Assembly: GCF_005234135.1 (NCBI RefSeq)
Contig: NZ_CP039965.1
Coordinates: 1,520,602-1,584,601, forward strand
Reading direction: 5' to 3'
DNA length: 64,000 bases
DNA from: Pseudorhodobacter turbinis
GTDB taxonomy: Bacteria; Pseudomonadota; Alphaproteobacteria; Rhodobacterales; Rhodobacteraceae
Shown: positions 1 through 10,044 of the stretch, one piece after another
How the letters are laid out: the number at the start of each line of letters is the position of its first letter
Position numbering within the stretch: position 1 is the stretch's first letter
Program-made: the position numbers and the translations under genes
Notes under the pieces: generated by a model
The model's input: the letters and a program-made list of their open reading frames with translations, nothing else
Told to the model about the DNA's origin: nothing
The model's database searches: none

Positions 1-222
1 CTTGATCTGGCCCGAAACCTGGATTGGGACCGCGTGCTTTTGGTGGGGGATGCGCCCTATTACAACCGATTCGGCTTTACCAAGCTGGAAGGGGTGGTAA
101 TGCCGCCGCCCACCAATCCCGACCGTGTCTTGGGCTTGTCGTTGCGGCAAGATGCATGGCGTGGTGTTCAGGGGCAGGTGGAGCGTGCTGCTTGTTTTGC
201 GCCCAACGGCACATTACCTTAA
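1..222 (+). CDS. GNAT-family N-acetyltransferase, C-terminal part
   Basis: Only the last 73 residues are in the window; the frame is open at base 1 and stops with TAA at 220-222. The stretch VLLVGDAPYYNRFGF is the C-terminal core of GNAT acetyltransferases of the YhbS-like type, where GD..YY.RFGF closes the acetyl-CoA-binding fold. These enzymes move an acetyl group from acetyl-CoA to an amine; the substrate cannot be told from this fragment. The EcsC-family gene starts four bases after the stop, so the two are probably co-transcribed. Confidence 0.8.
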   Translation, partial: LDLARNLDWDRVLLVGDAPYYNRFGFTKLEGVVMPPPTNPDRVLGLSLRQDAWRGVQGQVERAACFAPNGTLP

Positions 223-226
223 GCGT

Positions 227-1003
227 ATGGAACAGGAAATTACCGCCCATCTGCCCGTGCTGCACAACCACGACCCGCTGCCCGAGATTTCGGCGCTGGC
301 GGCGCGACAGCTGCGCGCCGACGGGCCATTGATGCGGGTTATCAACAAGTTTGGCGGCAAGATCGAAGCACAGATGGCGCATCTGCCCGCCGGACTGCGC
401 GGCCAGATCGAAAGCATCACGACCCAAGCCCTGACCCGTGCCGTCAGCCTTGCGCAGCATGGGCGCAACGCGCCGGATTTCGGGCCACGCGGGGCCCCTG
501 CGTTGGCTGCCTTGACGGGGGCAGTTGGTGGGGTAGGCGGGATTGCGACCGCCCTTGCCGAATTGCCGGTGACTGTCACCGTTATCTTGCATGCCATCCT
601 GCGCGCAGCCGAGGCCGAAGGCTTCGACACAAGCTTGCCCGAGGTGCGGGCCGAAGCCCTGCGTGTGCTGACGATGGGCGGGCCGCTGGCGGATGATGAC
701 GGGATCAACACCTCATTTATCGGAGCGCGGATCACACTGACGGGCCCCGCCTTGCACAAGCTTTTGGCCAAGATCGTGCCGGGCTTTGCCACAGTTCTGG
801 GCCAGAAACTTGCCGCGCAATCGATTCCGGTTTTGGGTGCGGTTTCGGGGGCGGCGCTGAATACGGCCTTTCTGACGCATTACCGCGAATTGGCTCATAT
901 CCGTTTTGGCCTGCTGCGCCTGACTGCATTACACGGGGCGGAACCTGTTCGCACCGCGTTTGAGCAGGAGCTGCGCGCGCAAAAGCGGCTTAAGGCGCGC
1001 TGA
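227..1003 (+). CDS. EcsC-family protein
   Basis: A 258-residue protein recognised as EcsC family, a group named after the third gene of a Bacillus ABC transporter operon and without a settled biochemical role. The middle holds a glycine-rich hydrophobic stretch (GAVGGVGGIATAL) followed by a helix rich in V, T and I, typical of the family and suggesting membrane association. The frame stays open upstream to 125, but that part is out of frame with and inside the acetyltransferase gene, so ATG 227 (MEQEITAHLP) is chosen although no strong Shine-Dalgarno sequence precedes it. It ends three bases before the stop of the convergent epimerase gene. Confidence 0.75.
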   Translation: MEQEITAHLPVLHNHDPLPEISALAARQLRADGPLMRVINKFGGKIEAQMAHLPAGLRGQIESITTQALTRAVSLAQHGRNAPDFGPRGAPALAALTGAVGGVGGIATALAELPVTVTVILHAILRAAEAEGFDTSLPEVRAEALRVLTMGGPLADDDGINTSFIGARITLTGPALHKLLAKIVPGFATVLGQKLAAQSIPVLGAVSGAALNTAFLTHYRELAHIRFGLLRLTALHGAEPVRTAFEQELRAQKRLKAR

Positions 1004-1006
1004 TAT

Positions 1007-2173
1007 TCAGCGCCGGGTTTGCCACAGGCCCGCGCGGGCACCTTCGGTAACGAAAACAGCCAGATGGTACAGCAACCGCGATAGCGCGGCATCCCAAAGG
1101 GTATTTCCGTTTTCATCGAGCTGGTTTACCCAGTCGGCGGCATCCGTGGCACTGATGTAGCGCGTGAATATCACCTCGGCGCAGGTCTTGGCCGCGGCCT
1201 TTGCATCGGGATCACCGCTCTGGACAAATTGCGCGGCATAGACCTTGCCTGCCTCGGTCAGGGGCCACAAAAGATGCGAGGCCTCGGTCACATTCCCCTT
1301 GGCGTCAAGTGCATCATAGGGCGCGCCGCCTAACGGGCCGTGGTGGCGTATACCGTGGGTTTCGACAAAGCGCTGCATCCGGCTGGCCAATGCAAGCGGG
1401 GCGGGGTTGCCGCTAAAACCGGCAAAGCGCCGCAACAGCCAGGCCCATTCAAATTGATGTCCCGGCTCGCGCCGCGCGCCATCCACCGTGCGCAATGGCA
1501 AAAGATCCGGCGCAACGAATTCACGCACAGCGCCGGTTGCCGCATCAATAAGGTGTCGCTCTGCCAGATCAACAAAGCCCGCAGCACGGTCCAGCCAGAC
1601 CTGTGCGCGGGTCATCTCATGGCATTGCAAGAGCGCCTCCAGCATATGCATATGCGGGTTTTGCGAGCGTAGCGTGTCACCCTCTGCGCCCCGGTCATCC
1701 TCCCATAAGGAGCCGTCCGGCGCGGTCAGATGGTCATGGATAAAGCCCCAGCAGGCGTCGATATCATTCGTGCTGACCAGTGTCGGGTCCGCACGGTGCA
1801 ATGTCGCCATCGCCAGCAAGACAAAGGCTTGGTCATAGCTACGCCGCAAATGGCCATCCGCCGCCGTGGATTGACGAAAGCCGCCGTCATTGTCGCGCAG
1901 CTGCACCAGCATATAGGCATAGACCCGCCGTGCCGCCTGCAGCAGCCCCGGCGTGCCGTTGGTCAAGTGCAGATGCGCCAAGGTGAAAATGATGCGCGCT
2001 TGTGTCAGGGTGGTTGCGGGGGCGTCAGGCGCGCCTAAGCTTTCGACCACGGGGGCAGGACCGTCGCCTGCAGGCAAGGCCCGCGCCAGCCAAGCGGGCA
2101 TGAAGTCTGATGCAAAGCGGTCCGGGCTATGCGCCGAGGCGTTGGTTACTGGCAAGGTCTGCGGTCCTTTCAA
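1007..2173 (-). CDS. AGE-family epimerase/isomerase (mannose-6-phosphate isomerase-like)
   Basis: A 388-residue protein of the N-acylglucosamine 2-epimerase / mannose isomerase fold, an (alpha/alpha)6 barrel acting on free or phosphorylated sugars. Supporting stretches are ARIIFTLAHLHL, a repeated GxxRRSYDQAFVLLA pattern, QNPHMHMLEALL with the paired histidines of the family, and GHQFEWAWLL. The longest start is a TTG at 2173; ATG 2101 (MPAWLARAL) would also leave the whole conserved barrel, so the N-terminus is uncertain. It lies seven bases after uxuB and is the third gene of the mannonate operon, which suggests a feeding step such as a keto/aldo sugar isomerisation; the exact substrate is not visible. 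Confidence 0.8.
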   Translation of the reverse strand: MKGPQTLPVTNASAHSPDRFASDFMPAWLARALPAGDGPAPVVESLGAPDAPATTLTQARIIFTLAHLHLTNGTPGLLQAARRVYAYMLVQLRDNDGGFRQSTAADGHLRRSYDQAFVLLAMATLHRADPTLVSTNDIDACWGFIHDHLTAPDGSLWEDDRGAEGDTLRSQNPHMHMLEALLQCHEMTRAQVWLDRAAGFVDLAERHLIDAATGAVREFVAPDLLPLRTVDGARREPGHQFEWAWLLRRFAGFSGNPAPLALASRMQRFVETHGIRHHGPLGGAPYDALDAKGNVTEASHLLWPLTEAGKVYAAQFVQSGDPDAKAAAKTCAEVIFTRYISATDAADWVNQLDENGNTLWDAALSRLLYHLAVFVTEGARAGLWQTRR

Positions 2174-2180
2174 GGGCTGG

Positions 2181-3623
2181 TCAAAGGGGCTCTTGGGCGA
2201 TCGCTCGGGTCATGCCACGCGCCAGCATGATTTGCAGCCGATCGGTGCAAGCCTGCCGAAAGCTGGGGTTTTCCTTCAAGGCCTTGGGGAACAGATCGGG
2301 CAGGCCGATCAGGGCATCGCATATGGCCCCGGCAGTGGTGGCACCCTTCAGCGCGGCGTGAATTTCTGCCGCGCGCGGGTCGCGCAGGTCATAGGGCCGC
2401 CCCTGTTCATCAATGCCGGTGCAATAGCGCATCCAAGCGGCTGTCGCAAAAGCAAAGGCATCGATGTCGGTGCCTGCCTCCAGTGCGGGGGCAAAAATCC
2501 GTTGTGGCAGTTTTTCGGTGCCATCCATGGCGATTTGATAGGTTTGATGCGCGATAGAGCGGTTGGCAAACCGGGCCAGAAGCGCATGGCGGTAGGCATC
2601 CAGATCAATATCCCCCAATGCGCCCAAACCCGCCGCTGCGGCCTTCATGTGACGATCCACCAAGGCGACCAAAGGGGCATCCTGCATCGCATCGCGTACA
2701 AATTCATGCCCCGCGATGAAACCGGCATAGGCGATCAGCGAATGCGCCCCGTTCAGCATCCGCAGCTTCATCCGCTCATAGGGGGCGACGTCTTGGACGA
2801 AAAGCGCGCCTGCCGCGTCCCATGCGGGGCGACCTTGGGGGAAATTATCCTCTATCACCCATTGGGAAAACGCCTCGCATTCAATGGCGGCGGTATCCGT
2901 CACACCAAAGAGATCCTTGATGCGGTCCGCCGTGGCATCGGTTGCCGCAGGGGTGATCCGGTCGACCATGGATGAGGGGAAAGCGACATTGGCTGCGATC
3001 CATTCCGCCAGCCCCGCATCAATACGGCGGGCAAAGCCCAGAACACCTGCGCGCAGCAAGGCACCGTTTTCCGGCAGGTTGTCGCAACACAGGATGGCAG
3101 GGGCGGGAAGCCCTGCCTTTTGCCGCCGCCGCAAGCCCTCGACCAAAAGCGCCAGAACGCCGTTGGCATGGCGCGGATCCTTCAGGTCGCGGTCAACATC
3201 GGGGTGGGCGGGGTCAATATCCATCGCGGCGCGGTCAATGCCATAGGCTTTTTCGGTAACCGTCAGCGTGATCACCCGGATCTCGGGGCGGGCCAGTGCG
3301 GCGCGAACCGCTTCGCTATCGCGGGCGGCGGCAAGCGTTTCACCGATTGCGGCGATCACGCGGGTCCGGTCGGTATCGGCCCGCTCGGTCAGGGTGAAAA
3401 GCCCGTCTTGGGCGGCCAGCGCGTCAATGATGTCAGTGGAGCGCAGGCTGACACCCAGAATACGCCAATCGCCCCCCTCTGCGGCAAGCGCGTCGTCGGT
3501 ATAGGCCGCCTGATGCGCACGGTGAAACGCCCCGAGGCCCAGATGCAGGATGCCGATTCCATGTGCCTCTGGATCATAGGCAGGGAGTAGCGATTGCGGC
3601 AGGGTGTTAAGGCAAAGCCGCAT
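2181..3623 (-). CDS. uxuB: Mannitol dehydrogenase family protein, probable fructuronate reductase
   Basis: A 480-residue polyol-type long-chain dehydrogenase. The N-terminus shows ILHLGLGAFHRAHQA, the NAD-binding entry motif of the mannitol dehydrogenase / fructuronate reductase family, and the C-terminal half has KLRMLNGAHSLIAYAG, which carries the catalytic K..N..H residues. Family members interconvert D-mannonate and D-fructuronate (UxuB) or mannitol and fructose. UxuB is preferred because the gene directly follows mannonate dehydratase: the uxuA stop TAA and this ATG share one base (TAATG), implying translational coupling. UxuB would make mannonate that UxuA dehydrates to 2-keto-3-deoxygluconate. 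Confidence 0.85.
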   Translation of the reverse strand: MRLCLNTLPQSLLPAYDPEAHGIGILHLGLGAFHRAHQAAYTDDALAAEGGDWRILGVSLRSTDIIDALAAQDGLFTLTERADTDRTRVIAAIGETLAAARDSEAVRAALARPEIRVITLTVTEKAYGIDRAAMDIDPAHPDVDRDLKDPRHANGVLALLVEGLRRRQKAGLPAPAILCCDNLPENGALLRAGVLGFARRIDAGLAEWIAANVAFPSSMVDRITPAATDATADRIKDLFGVTDTAAIECEAFSQWVIEDNFPQGRPAWDAAGALFVQDVAPYERMKLRMLNGAHSLIAYAGFIAGHEFVRDAMQDAPLVALVDRHMKAAAAGLGALGDIDLDAYRHALLARFANRSIAHQTYQIAMDGTEKLPQRIFAPALEAGTDIDAFAFATAAWMRYCTGIDEQGRPYDLRDPRAAEIHAALKGATTAGAICDALIGLPDLFPKALKENPSFRQACTDRLQIMLARGMTRAIAQEPL

Positions 3624-4831
3624 TACAGGCCCGCCCCGTGTTCCAGCGCCCGCATCACGCCGCGCAATTCAGCCAAGCCCTTCAACCGCCCAATGGCCGG
3701 ATAACCGGGCTGCGGCTTGCGCGACAGGTCGTCCAGAATATCCTGCCCGTGATCAGGTCGGAACGGGATAGAGCAATCCACGCGCCCCATATCGCGGCGG
3801 CGCTTTTCCTCGGCCAGAACGGCTTTGACCAAGGCCACCATATCGGTGTCCCCGCCCAGATGCTCTGCCTCAAAGAAAGAGCAGGGCGTGGTGTCGCTGT
3901 CGCGTTTGATGTTGCGCAGATGCAAGAAATGCACGCGGTCGCCCAAGCGCTCCATCATCCCCGGCAAGTCATTGTCGGGCCGCGCCCCCAAAGAGCCGGA
4001 ACATAAGGTCACCCCATTCGCGGGCAGATCAACCGTATCCAGTATCATGCGGTAATCGGCCTCGGTCGACATCACGCGCGGCAGGCCCATCAGCGGGAAT
4101 GGAGGATCATCGGGGTGACAACACAGGCGCAGGCCCAGCCTTTCGGCCTCGGGGGCAACCTCGGTCAGGAAATCAATAAGATGTTTGCGCAGGGTGTCGG
4201 CGGAGATGTCGGCATATTCGGCAAGATGGGCGCGCACATCCTCAAGGCTGAAACCTTCGGCAGCCCCCGGCAGGCCGAATATGATATTGCCCATCAAAGC
4301 ATCCCGCCGCGCCTGAGACATTGCGGCAAAACGGGTTTCGGCCTCGGCCGCCACACCTTCGGGAAAGTCATCGGCGGCCCCTTTGCGCCCGAGGATATGG
4401 ATATCGAAGGCCGCGAAGTCATAAAGGTCAAACCGCATCGCCGTGCCGCCATGACCCACCCGCCATGCAAGATCCGTGCGCGTCCAGTCCAGCACCGGCA
4501 TGAAGTTATAGCAGATCACCTTGATCCCGGCTTCGGCCAGATTGCGCAGGCTGGCGCGGTAGGCGTCGATATGATTGCGCCACGCGCCTTGCTGCTTTTT
4601 GATGTTTTCGGACACCGGCAGGCTTTCGACCACATCCCAACGCAGCCCCGAGGGGCTGCCATCGCGGCGGGTCGCTATTTGGGTCTGGCGAAGTTTGATT
4701 TCCTCGGGCGACCAGACCTGTCCGGTAGGGATGTGGTGCAGCGCCGAGACGACACCCTCCACACCCGCTTGCAGCATATCATCAATCGACACCCCGTCAG
4801 TCGGGCCGAACCAACGCCAAGTCTGCTGCAT
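3623..4831 (-). CDS. uxuA: Mannonate dehydratase
   Basis: Removes water from D-mannonate to give 2-keto-3-deoxy-D-gluconate in hexuronate breakdown. The protein begins QTWRWFGP and continues with VVSALHHIPTGQVW, matching the known start of UxuA, and contains VICYNFMPVLDWTRTDL, LCCHPDDPP and FLHLRNIKR, which hold metal-binding and active-site residues. Three in-frame ATGs lie at 4843, 4837 and 4831. The last is chosen because it aligns with the family N-terminus and has GGAG six bases upstream. Length 402 residues, normal for the family. It is the first gene of the uxuA-uxuB-epimerase operon; no uxu regulator or KDG kinase is nearby. Confidence 0.93.
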   Translation of the reverse strand: MQQTWRWFGPTDGVSIDDMLQAGVEGVVSALHHIPTGQVWSPEEIKLRQTQIATRRDGSPSGLRWDVVESLPVSENIKKQQGAWRNHIDAYRASLRNLAEAGIKVICYNFMPVLDWTRTDLAWRVGHGGTAMRFDLYDFAAFDIHILGRKGAADDFPEGVAAEAETRFAAMSQARRDALMGNIIFGLPGAAEGFSLEDVRAHLAEYADISADTLRKHLIDFLTEVAPEAERLGLRLCCHPDDPPFPLMGLPRVMSTEADYRMILDTVDLPANGVTLCSGSLGARPDNDLPGMMERLGDRVHFLHLRNIKRDSDTTPCSFFEAEHLGGDTDMVALVKAVLAEEKRRRDMGRVDCSIPFRPDHGQDILDDLSRKPQPGYPAIGRLKGLAELRGVMRALEHGAGL

Positions 4832-4930
4832 CGCCATCTCCATTCCGCTTCATAAAAAAGCTAGCATGGAGTGATGGCGCAAACAAGTATGGTAGTATGC
4901 GAGTTCGGGTGGCGCCCTGTTTCCCTGAGA

Positions 4931-6028
4931 TCAGCCAGAGAAGAGGAAGTGCAGGACGTCGCCGTCTTTTACCTCATAAGTCTTGCCCTCGACGCGGAAC
5001 TTGCCTGCCTCTTTGGCGCCGGCTTCGCCCTTGCCTGCGATATAATCGTCATAGGCGATGGTCTCGGAACGGATAAAGCCTTTTTCAAAGTCACCATGGA
5101 TGACACCTGCCGCCTGCGGGGCAAGGGTGCCCTTTTTGATGGTCCAGGCGCGGGCCTCTTTCGGGCCGATGGTGAAATAGGTCTGAAGCCCCAAGAGGTC
5201 ATAGCCCGCGCGGATAAGACGGTCCAGACCGGCCTCTTCCAGCCCCATTTCGCCCAGAAACATCTCTGCTTCCTCGGCGTCAAGCTGGCTGATCTCTTCC
5301 TCAATGCGGGCGGATATCACAACCATGCCAGCGCCTTGCTTGGTGGCCATTTCCGCCACGCGTGCCGATTGGGAATTGCCATTCGCGGCCGAGGATTCCT
5401 CAACATTACAGACGAACAGCACGGGTTTGGAGGTCAAAAGCTGCAAAAGCCGCCAGTTGCGCGCGTCATCCTCAGTCACCTCGACCGAACGGGCGGGCTT
5501 GCCCTCTTCCAGCGCCACCTGCGCCAGTTTTAGCAAACGCACCTGATCGCCCGCATCCTTGTCGCCGCCCTTGATCTTGCGCGCGAGGTTGGCCAGACGG
5601 CGCTCAATCGATTCCAGATCGGACAGCATCAGCTCGGTCTCGATGGTTTCGGCATCGGCAACGGGGTCGATCTTGCCCTCGACATGGGTGATGTCATCAT
5701 CTTCAAAGCAGCGCAAAACATGGGCGATGGCGTCACATTCGCGAATGTTGGCCAAAAACTGGTTGCCCAACCCCTCACCCTTGGAGGCACCGCGCACAAG
5801 GCCCGCAATATCGACAAAGGTCATCCGTGTCGGGATGATCGCCTTGGAGCCTGCAATCGCGGCCAGCTTTTCCAGTCGCGCATCTGGCACAGCCACATCG
5901 CCGACGTTCGGCTCAATCGTGCAGAACGGAAAGTTCGCCGCCTGTGCTGCGGCCGTACGCGTCAATGCGTTGAACAAGGTAGACTTGCCCACATTCGGCA
6001 GCCCGACAATCCCCATGCGAAAGCCCAT
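4931..6028 (-). CDS. ychF: Redox-regulated ATPase YchF (Obg-like)
   Basis: A 365-residue Obg-family P-loop protein that binds ATP rather than GTP and associates with ribosomes. Seen are the Walker A motif GLPNVGKS at residues 9-16, [20 protein letters not shown] (switch region), and NVEE in place of the NKxD of true GTPases, the hallmark of YchF's nucleotide preference. The C-terminal TGS domain includes [19 protein letters not shown] and ends [11 protein letters not shown]. The frame remains open to 6166, but ATG 6028 has a GGAGAGAAG ribosome-binding site and aligns with the conserved N-terminus, so it is the start. Confidence 0.96.
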   Translation of the reverse strand: MGFRMGIVGLPNVGKSTLFNALTRTAAAQAANFPFCTIEPNVGDVAVPDARLEKLAAIAGSKAIIPTRMTFVDIAGLVRGASKGEGLGNQFLANIRECDAIAHVLRCFEDDDITHVEGKIDPVADAETIETELMLSDLESIERRLANLARKIKGGDKDAGDQVRLLKLAQVALEEGKPARSVEVTEDDARNWRLLQLLTSKPVLFVCNVEESSAANGNSQSARVAEMATKQGAGMVVISARIEEEISQLDAEEAEMFLGEMGLEEAGLDRLIRAGYDLLGLQTYFTIGPKEARAWTIKKGTLAPQAAGVIHGDFEKGFIRSETIAYDDYIAGKGEAGAKEAGKFRVEGKTYEVKDGDVLHFLFSG

Positions 6029-6182
6029 GATCTTCTCTCCATCCGTTTCACCGCCCTCATAGGCCGAAACACGGGTTATCTGCAAGCGGGCAGGGCTTCT
6101 TGTGCCGAAACAGCGCCGAGGGCCATTGATTTTCGCGCCGCCTTTGGGCAAACCTTGGCGCAACATATATAAGGACGCCAGA

Positions 6183-6974
6183 ATGACCCGGATCGATCAG
6201 AAATTTGCCGAACTGAAAGCTGCGGGCAAGAAGGCTTTTGTCTCTTATATTATGGCGGGGGACCCGGATGTGGAAACCTCGCTTGCGGTGATGAAGGGTT
6301 TGCCGGGCGCGGGTGTGGATATCATTGAGATCGGCCTGCCCTTTACCGATCCGATGGCCGATGGCCCCACGATCCAGCTTGCCGGTCAACGTGCGCTGGA
6401 AGGCGGCATGACGCTGGACAAGACGTTGGCGATGGTTACTGATTTCCGCAAGGGCGATGATACCACCCCGATTGTGCTGATGGGCTATTACAACCCGATC
6501 TATTCGCGCGGCGTGGATCTGTTCCTAACCCAAGCGAAAACCGCCGGCATTGATGGGCTGATCATCGTCGACCTGCCACCCGAGGAAGACAGCGAGTTGT
6601 GCATCCCTGCGCAAAAGGCGGGCTTGAATTTCATTCGTCTGGCAACGCCGACCACCGATAACAAGCGTTTGCCAAAGGTGCTGCAAAACACCTCTGGCTT
6701 TGTGTATTATGTTTCGATCACCGGGATCACGGGGGCCGCGGCGCCCGAGCCTGCCGATGTTGCCCCCGAGGTGGCGCGCATCAAATCGCAAACCGATCTG
6801 CCCGTGATCGTGGGCTTTGGCATCTCTACGCCCGAGGCCGCCGAGGGCATTGCAGGCATCGCAGATGGTTGTGTTGTGGGTTCAGCCATCGTCAAAGACA
6901 TCGCCGAGGGCATGCCCGTGGCAGAGGTGCTGGACCGTGTGGCCAAGCTTGCCGCCGGCGCCCATCGCGGCTGA
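6183..6974 (+). CDS. trpA: Tryptophan synthase alpha chain
   Basis: Cleaves indole-3-glycerol phosphate to indole and glyceraldehyde 3-phosphate and passes indole to TrpB. The 263-residue protein carries the catalytic pair at the classical positions, Glu49 in DIIEIGLPF and Asp60 in [10 protein letters not shown]. The phosphate-binding loop is present as VGFGISTPE and GSAIV. ATG 6183 has AAGGA upstream; the longer frame from 6102 lacks support. trpB and trpF are not in the window, so trpA is detached from the usual trpFBA order. The ligase gene follows after 24 bases. A TATATA box lies just upstream and may be part of its promoter. Confidence 0.96.
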   Translation: MTRIDQKFAELKAAGKKAFVSYIMAGDPDVETSLAVMKGLPGAGVDIIEIGLPFTDPMADGPTIQLAGQRALEGGMTLDKTLAMVTDFRKGDDTTPIVLMGYYNPIYSRGVDLFLTQAKTAGIDGLIIVDLPPEEDSELCIPAQKAGLNFIRLATPTTDNKRLPKVLQNTSGFVYYVSITGITGAAAPEPADVAPEVARIKSQTDLPVIVGFGISTPEAAEGIAGIADGCVVGSAIVKDIAEGMPVAEVLDRVAKLAAGAHRG

Positions 6975-6998
6975 AGATTTTCACCAAGGAACCGTCCC

Positions 6999-8393
6999 AT
7001 GACCGCAGACATCAGCCCCTCGGGTTCCTCCGTCGCTGAGGCAGAGGCCTTTATGGCCGCGCACCCCGAGGTGGAGGCGATTGATCTTGTGCTGCATGAC
7101 GCCAATGGGGTCGGGCGCGGCAAGATCATCCGCCGGCATGAATTGCTGGGGTTTTACAAGTCGGGCCGTCATGTGCCGATTTCGGTGCTGGCCTTGGATA
7201 TCTGCGGCGAGGATGTGCATGAAACCGGATTGATCTGGGATCAGGGAGATGGCGATTTGCGCGCGTGGCCGGTGCCGGGCACGTTGGTGCCCTTGCATGG
7301 CACCAAGCCAGCGCGGGCCGAGGTGTTCATGTCCATGTACGGGCTGGACGGCAGCCCGATGAGCTCTGATCCGCGTCATGCCTTGCAACGGCAGGTGGAT
7401 GCGCTGGCCGCCGAGGGGCTTTTCCCCGCAGGCGCGTTCGAGCTGGAGTTTTTTCTGTTGGCAAACGAGCGCGGGCCGGATGGCAAGGTGCAGCCCGCGC
7501 GCGATGTGCTGGACGGGCGCGCCGCCAGCGCCAAGACCGAGGTCTATTCGGTCGATCATTTGCACGGCATGTTGCCGCTGTTTTCCGATATTTATGCGGG
7601 GGCTGCCGCCGCCGGTATCAATGCGGAAACCGTGATTTCGGAATTTGCGCCGGGGCAGTATGAGCTGACGCTGGATTACCGCACCGATGTGATGCAAGCC
7701 GCCGATGACCTGATCCGGTTGAAACGGATCGTGCGCGCGCAGGCCCGCGCACATGGGGTGACGGCCTGTTTCATGGCCAAGCCGGTGCAGCAATATGCGG
7801 GCTCTGGCATGCATTTTCACGTCTCGATGCTGGATAGCGACGGCAATAACGTCTTTGTCGAAGCTGTCGAAGGGAAATGGTCCGACACCATTCTGCACAG
7901 CATCGGCGGGTTGCGCAGCACAATGGCGGAATCCATGCTGGTGTTTGCGCCGCATGCGAATTCATGGCGGCGGTTTGTCGGGCAATCCTATGCACCTGTC
8001 AGCCCTTCTTGGGGGGTGAACAACCGTTCGGTGGCCTTGCGTATCCCTGCGGGCGACATAAAGGCGCGACGGATTGAGCATCGTCCCGCGGGCGTGGATG
8101 CCAACCCATATCTGGTTGCGGCCACCGTCTTGGCGGGCATTCGCACGGGGCTTGCAAACCAGATCGATGCGGGGCCGCAAACCACCGGCAACGGCTATGA
8201 CGGGGCAGAGGTCGGCGATATGCCGGTTGACTGGCGCGGCGCGATAGATGCCGCGCGCGCGTCAACATTTTTGCGGGATGCCTTGGGCGTGGATATGCAC
8301 CGCACCTTTGTGGCGATCAAAGCGGCCGAATATGCCCGCGTTGCCAGCACCATTTCCGAGGTGGATTTCGAGCTTTACCTGCACACAGTCTAG
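6999..8393 (+). CDS. Glutamine synthetase-family gamma-glutamyl amine ligase (PuuA-like)
   Basis: A 464-residue protein of the glutamine synthetase superfamily. It has the N-terminal beta-grasp part ([16 protein letters not shown]), the ATP/metal segment [31 protein letters not shown] and the [10 protein letters not shown] arginine segment. In this subgroup the enzyme usually couples glutamate to putrescine, ethanolamine or another amine rather than to ammonia; which one is not shown here. The start ATG is preceded by AAGGA and lies 24 bases after trpA. Its stop TAG overlaps the stop of the convergent msrB in a CTAG tetranucleotide. No polyamine oxidase or aldehyde dehydrogenase neighbours are present. 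Confidence 0.85.
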   Translation: MTADISPSGSSVAEAEAFMAAHPEVEAIDLVLHDANGVGRGKIIRRHELLGFYKSGRHVPISVLALDICGEDVHETGLIWDQGDGDLRAWPVPGTLVPLHGTKPARAEVFMSMYGLDGSPMSSDPRHALQRQVDALAAEGLFPAGAFELEFFLLANERGPDGKVQPARDVLDGRAASAKTEVYSVDHLHGMLPLFSDIYAGAAAAGINAETVISEFAPGQYELTLDYRTDVMQAADDLIRLKRIVRAQARAHGVTACFMAKPVQQYAGSGMHFHVSMLDSDGNNVFVEAVEGKWSDTILHSIGGLRSTMAESMLVFAPHANSWRRFVGQSYAPVSPSWGVNNRSVALRIPAGDIKARRIEHRPAGVDANPYLVAATVLAGIRTGLANQIDAGPQTTGNGYDGAEVGDMPVDWRGAIDAARASTFLRDALGVDMHRTFVAIKAAEYARVASTISEVDFELYLHTV

Positions 8394-8827
8394 GTGGCCT
8401 GATCCAGATAGTCGCCATAGCCCTCGGCCTCCATCTGCGCTTTGGGGATAAACCGCAAGCTGGCAGAGTTGATGCAATAACGCAGCCCGCCCATATCGGG
8501 CGGCCCGTCATTGAATACATGGCCCAAATGGCTGTCGGCATGGGCAGAACGTACCTCGACCCGCGTCATGCCGTGGGTCTGGTCGCGCAGCTCGCCGACA
8601 TTCGCAGGCTCGACCGGTTTGGCAAAGGCAGGCCAGCCGCAGCCGGATTTGAATTTGGCGGCGGATGCAAAAAGCGGCTCCCCCGAGACGACATCAACAT
8701 AGATCCCCGGCGCGTAGTGATCGTCATATTCGCCGGTATAGGGCCGCTCGGTGCCGCTTTGCTGGGTTACGCGGAATTGTTCTGGCGTCAGGCGGTCAAG
8801 CGCCTCTTTGGTTTTGTGGTAGGTCAT
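8390..8827 (-). CDS. msrB: Peptide-methionine (R)-S-oxide reductase
   Basis: Reduces the R form of methionine sulfoxide in proteins. The 145-residue protein contains SGCGWPAF, the paired zinc/fold motif region [13 protein letters not shown], and [11 protein letters not shown] with the catalytic cysteine in the usual YCINS context. One of the structural zinc CxxC pairs found in many MsrB proteins is not obvious at its N-terminal position, so this may be a zinc-free form. ATG 8827 has a perfect AGGAGG six bases upstream, which overrules the longer frame to 8941. Gene end overlaps the convergent ligase gene. Confidence 0.94.
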   Translation of the reverse strand: MTYHKTKEALDRLTPEQFRVTQQSGTERPYTGEYDDHYAPGIYVDVVSGEPLFASAAKFKSGCGWPAFAKPVEPANVGELRDQTHGMTRVEVRSAHADSHLGHVFNDGPPDMGGLRYCINSASLRFIPKAQMEAEGYGDYLDQAT

Positions 8828-9012
8828 TGCGTCCTCCTTTTGGGCTTGAATGCTTATTTGGGGGCGATCACGCCGGAAAGCAACTTGTGGACGAAAATCT
8901 TGTAGGGGTGTGGCACGCTCGGGGCTTTGAAATGGGGGCAAATCATGCGAAGGATTACGGCATTATCGGTGCCGCAAAACAGGGCGCGCAAAAATCTTTG
9001 GGGGGATGAAGC
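8828..9012. other. Divergent intergenic region msrB / TRAP transporter
   Basis: 185 bases between the msrB start and the transporter operon start. It must hold both promoters. No CTGGAC/CTGGCC boxes like those at tpa and tauR could be found here on either strand, and no clear -35/-10 pair stood out. Confidence 0.5.
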
Positions 9013-10044
9013 ATGATCAATCGCAGAACGTTGCTGGGTGCGGCCTTGATCGGGGCGATGGCAAGCACGGCCACCGCGCAAGAGGTCACCTTGCGCTTGC
9101 ATCAATTTTTGCCCACGCAATCGGTTGTGCCAAGGGATATTCTGGACGTCTGGGCCGATAATGTGGAGCGTGACAGCGCAGGCCGTATTAAGATCGACCG
9201 CTTTCCCTCGATGCAACTGGGCGGCACCCCGCCCGAGCTGATGGACCAAGCGATTGACGGTGTGGCCGATATTATCTGGACGGCGGTTGGCTATACCCCG
9301 GGGCGCTTTCCGTCTACCGAGGTGTTTGAGCTGCCGTTTATGGTGACCGATACCCACGCAGCCTCGGCCGCCTATTGGCAGTTGTTTGAGCGTCACATGA
9401 AAGAGACCGAGTTCAAGGATGTTCACGTGTTGGGCACATGGGTGCATGGGCCGGGGGTGTTTCACACCGCCGATCCGGTAGAGGTTCCAAGCGATCTGCG
9501 CGGCATGAAAATTCGCGGCGCATCGCGGATGATCAATACCATGCTGGAAAGTCTGGGCGCGACCCCCGTGGGGATGCCCGTGCCCGCCGTGCCCGAGGCG
9601 CTTTCAAAGGGCGTGATTGATGGCACCACCGTTCCATGGGAGGTAACGGGCGCGCTGAAAGTGGCAGAACTTGTTGAAAACCATACCGAGTTTGAAGGTG
9701 CCGCCCCCTATACGCTGGCCTTTATTCTGGCGATGAACAAAGGCGTCTATGAGGGGCTTTCGCCAGATTTGCAGGCGGTGATCGACCGCAATTCCGGTCT
9801 TGAGTTTTCGATTTTTGCGGGCATCACCCATGCGGCGGCAGATGCCCCCTCGCGGCAGATCGCGGTTGATCTGGGCAATTCGATCGTCACTATTCCGGCA
9901 AGCGATGTCGCGGCGGACTGGCTGCCCTTGGTGGCGCCGATCTATGCCGCTTGGGTTGCCGAAATGGCGGAAAAAGGTATCGACGGGCAGGCGCTGATAG
10001 ACGAGGCACGCGCCTTGATGGCTGCCTACAAGCCGGCCGATTGA
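9013..10044 (+). CDS. tauK: TRAP transporter substrate-binding protein, probably for taurine
   Basis: A 343-residue DctP-type periplasmic binding protein. It starts MINRRTLLGAAL with a twin-arginine-like signal peptide ending near ATAQ (residues 1-23). The core shows the TRAP-SBP pattern PSEVFELPFMV-like segment (STEVFELPFMVTDTHAAS), DLRGMKIRGASRMIN with the substrate-carboxylate/sulfonate-binding arginine, and GMPVPAVPEALSKGVIDG. ATG 9013 follows a GGGGGA ribosome-binding site. It heads an operon with small and large membrane subunits (TGATG and ATGA overlaps). Assignment to taurine rests on the following tpa and tauR genes and on the known TauKLM TRAP system of Rhodobacter; other TRAP ligands are possible. 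Confidence 0.8.
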   Translation: MINRRTLLGAALIGAMASTATAQEVTLRLHQFLPTQSVVPRDILDVWADNVERDSAGRIKIDRFPSMQLGGTPPELMDQAIDGVADIIWTAVGYTPGRFPSTEVFELPFMVTDTHAASAAYWQLFERHMKETEFKDVHVLGTWVHGPGVFHTADPVEVPSDLRGMKIRGASRMINTMLESLGATPVGMPVPAVPEALSKGVIDGTTVPWEVTGALKVAELVENHTEFEGAAPYTLAFILAMNKGVYEGLSPDLQAVIDRNSGLEFSIFAGITHAAADAPSRQIAVDLGNSIVTIPASDVAADWLPLVAPIYAAWVAEMAEKGIDGQALIDEARALMAAYKPAD

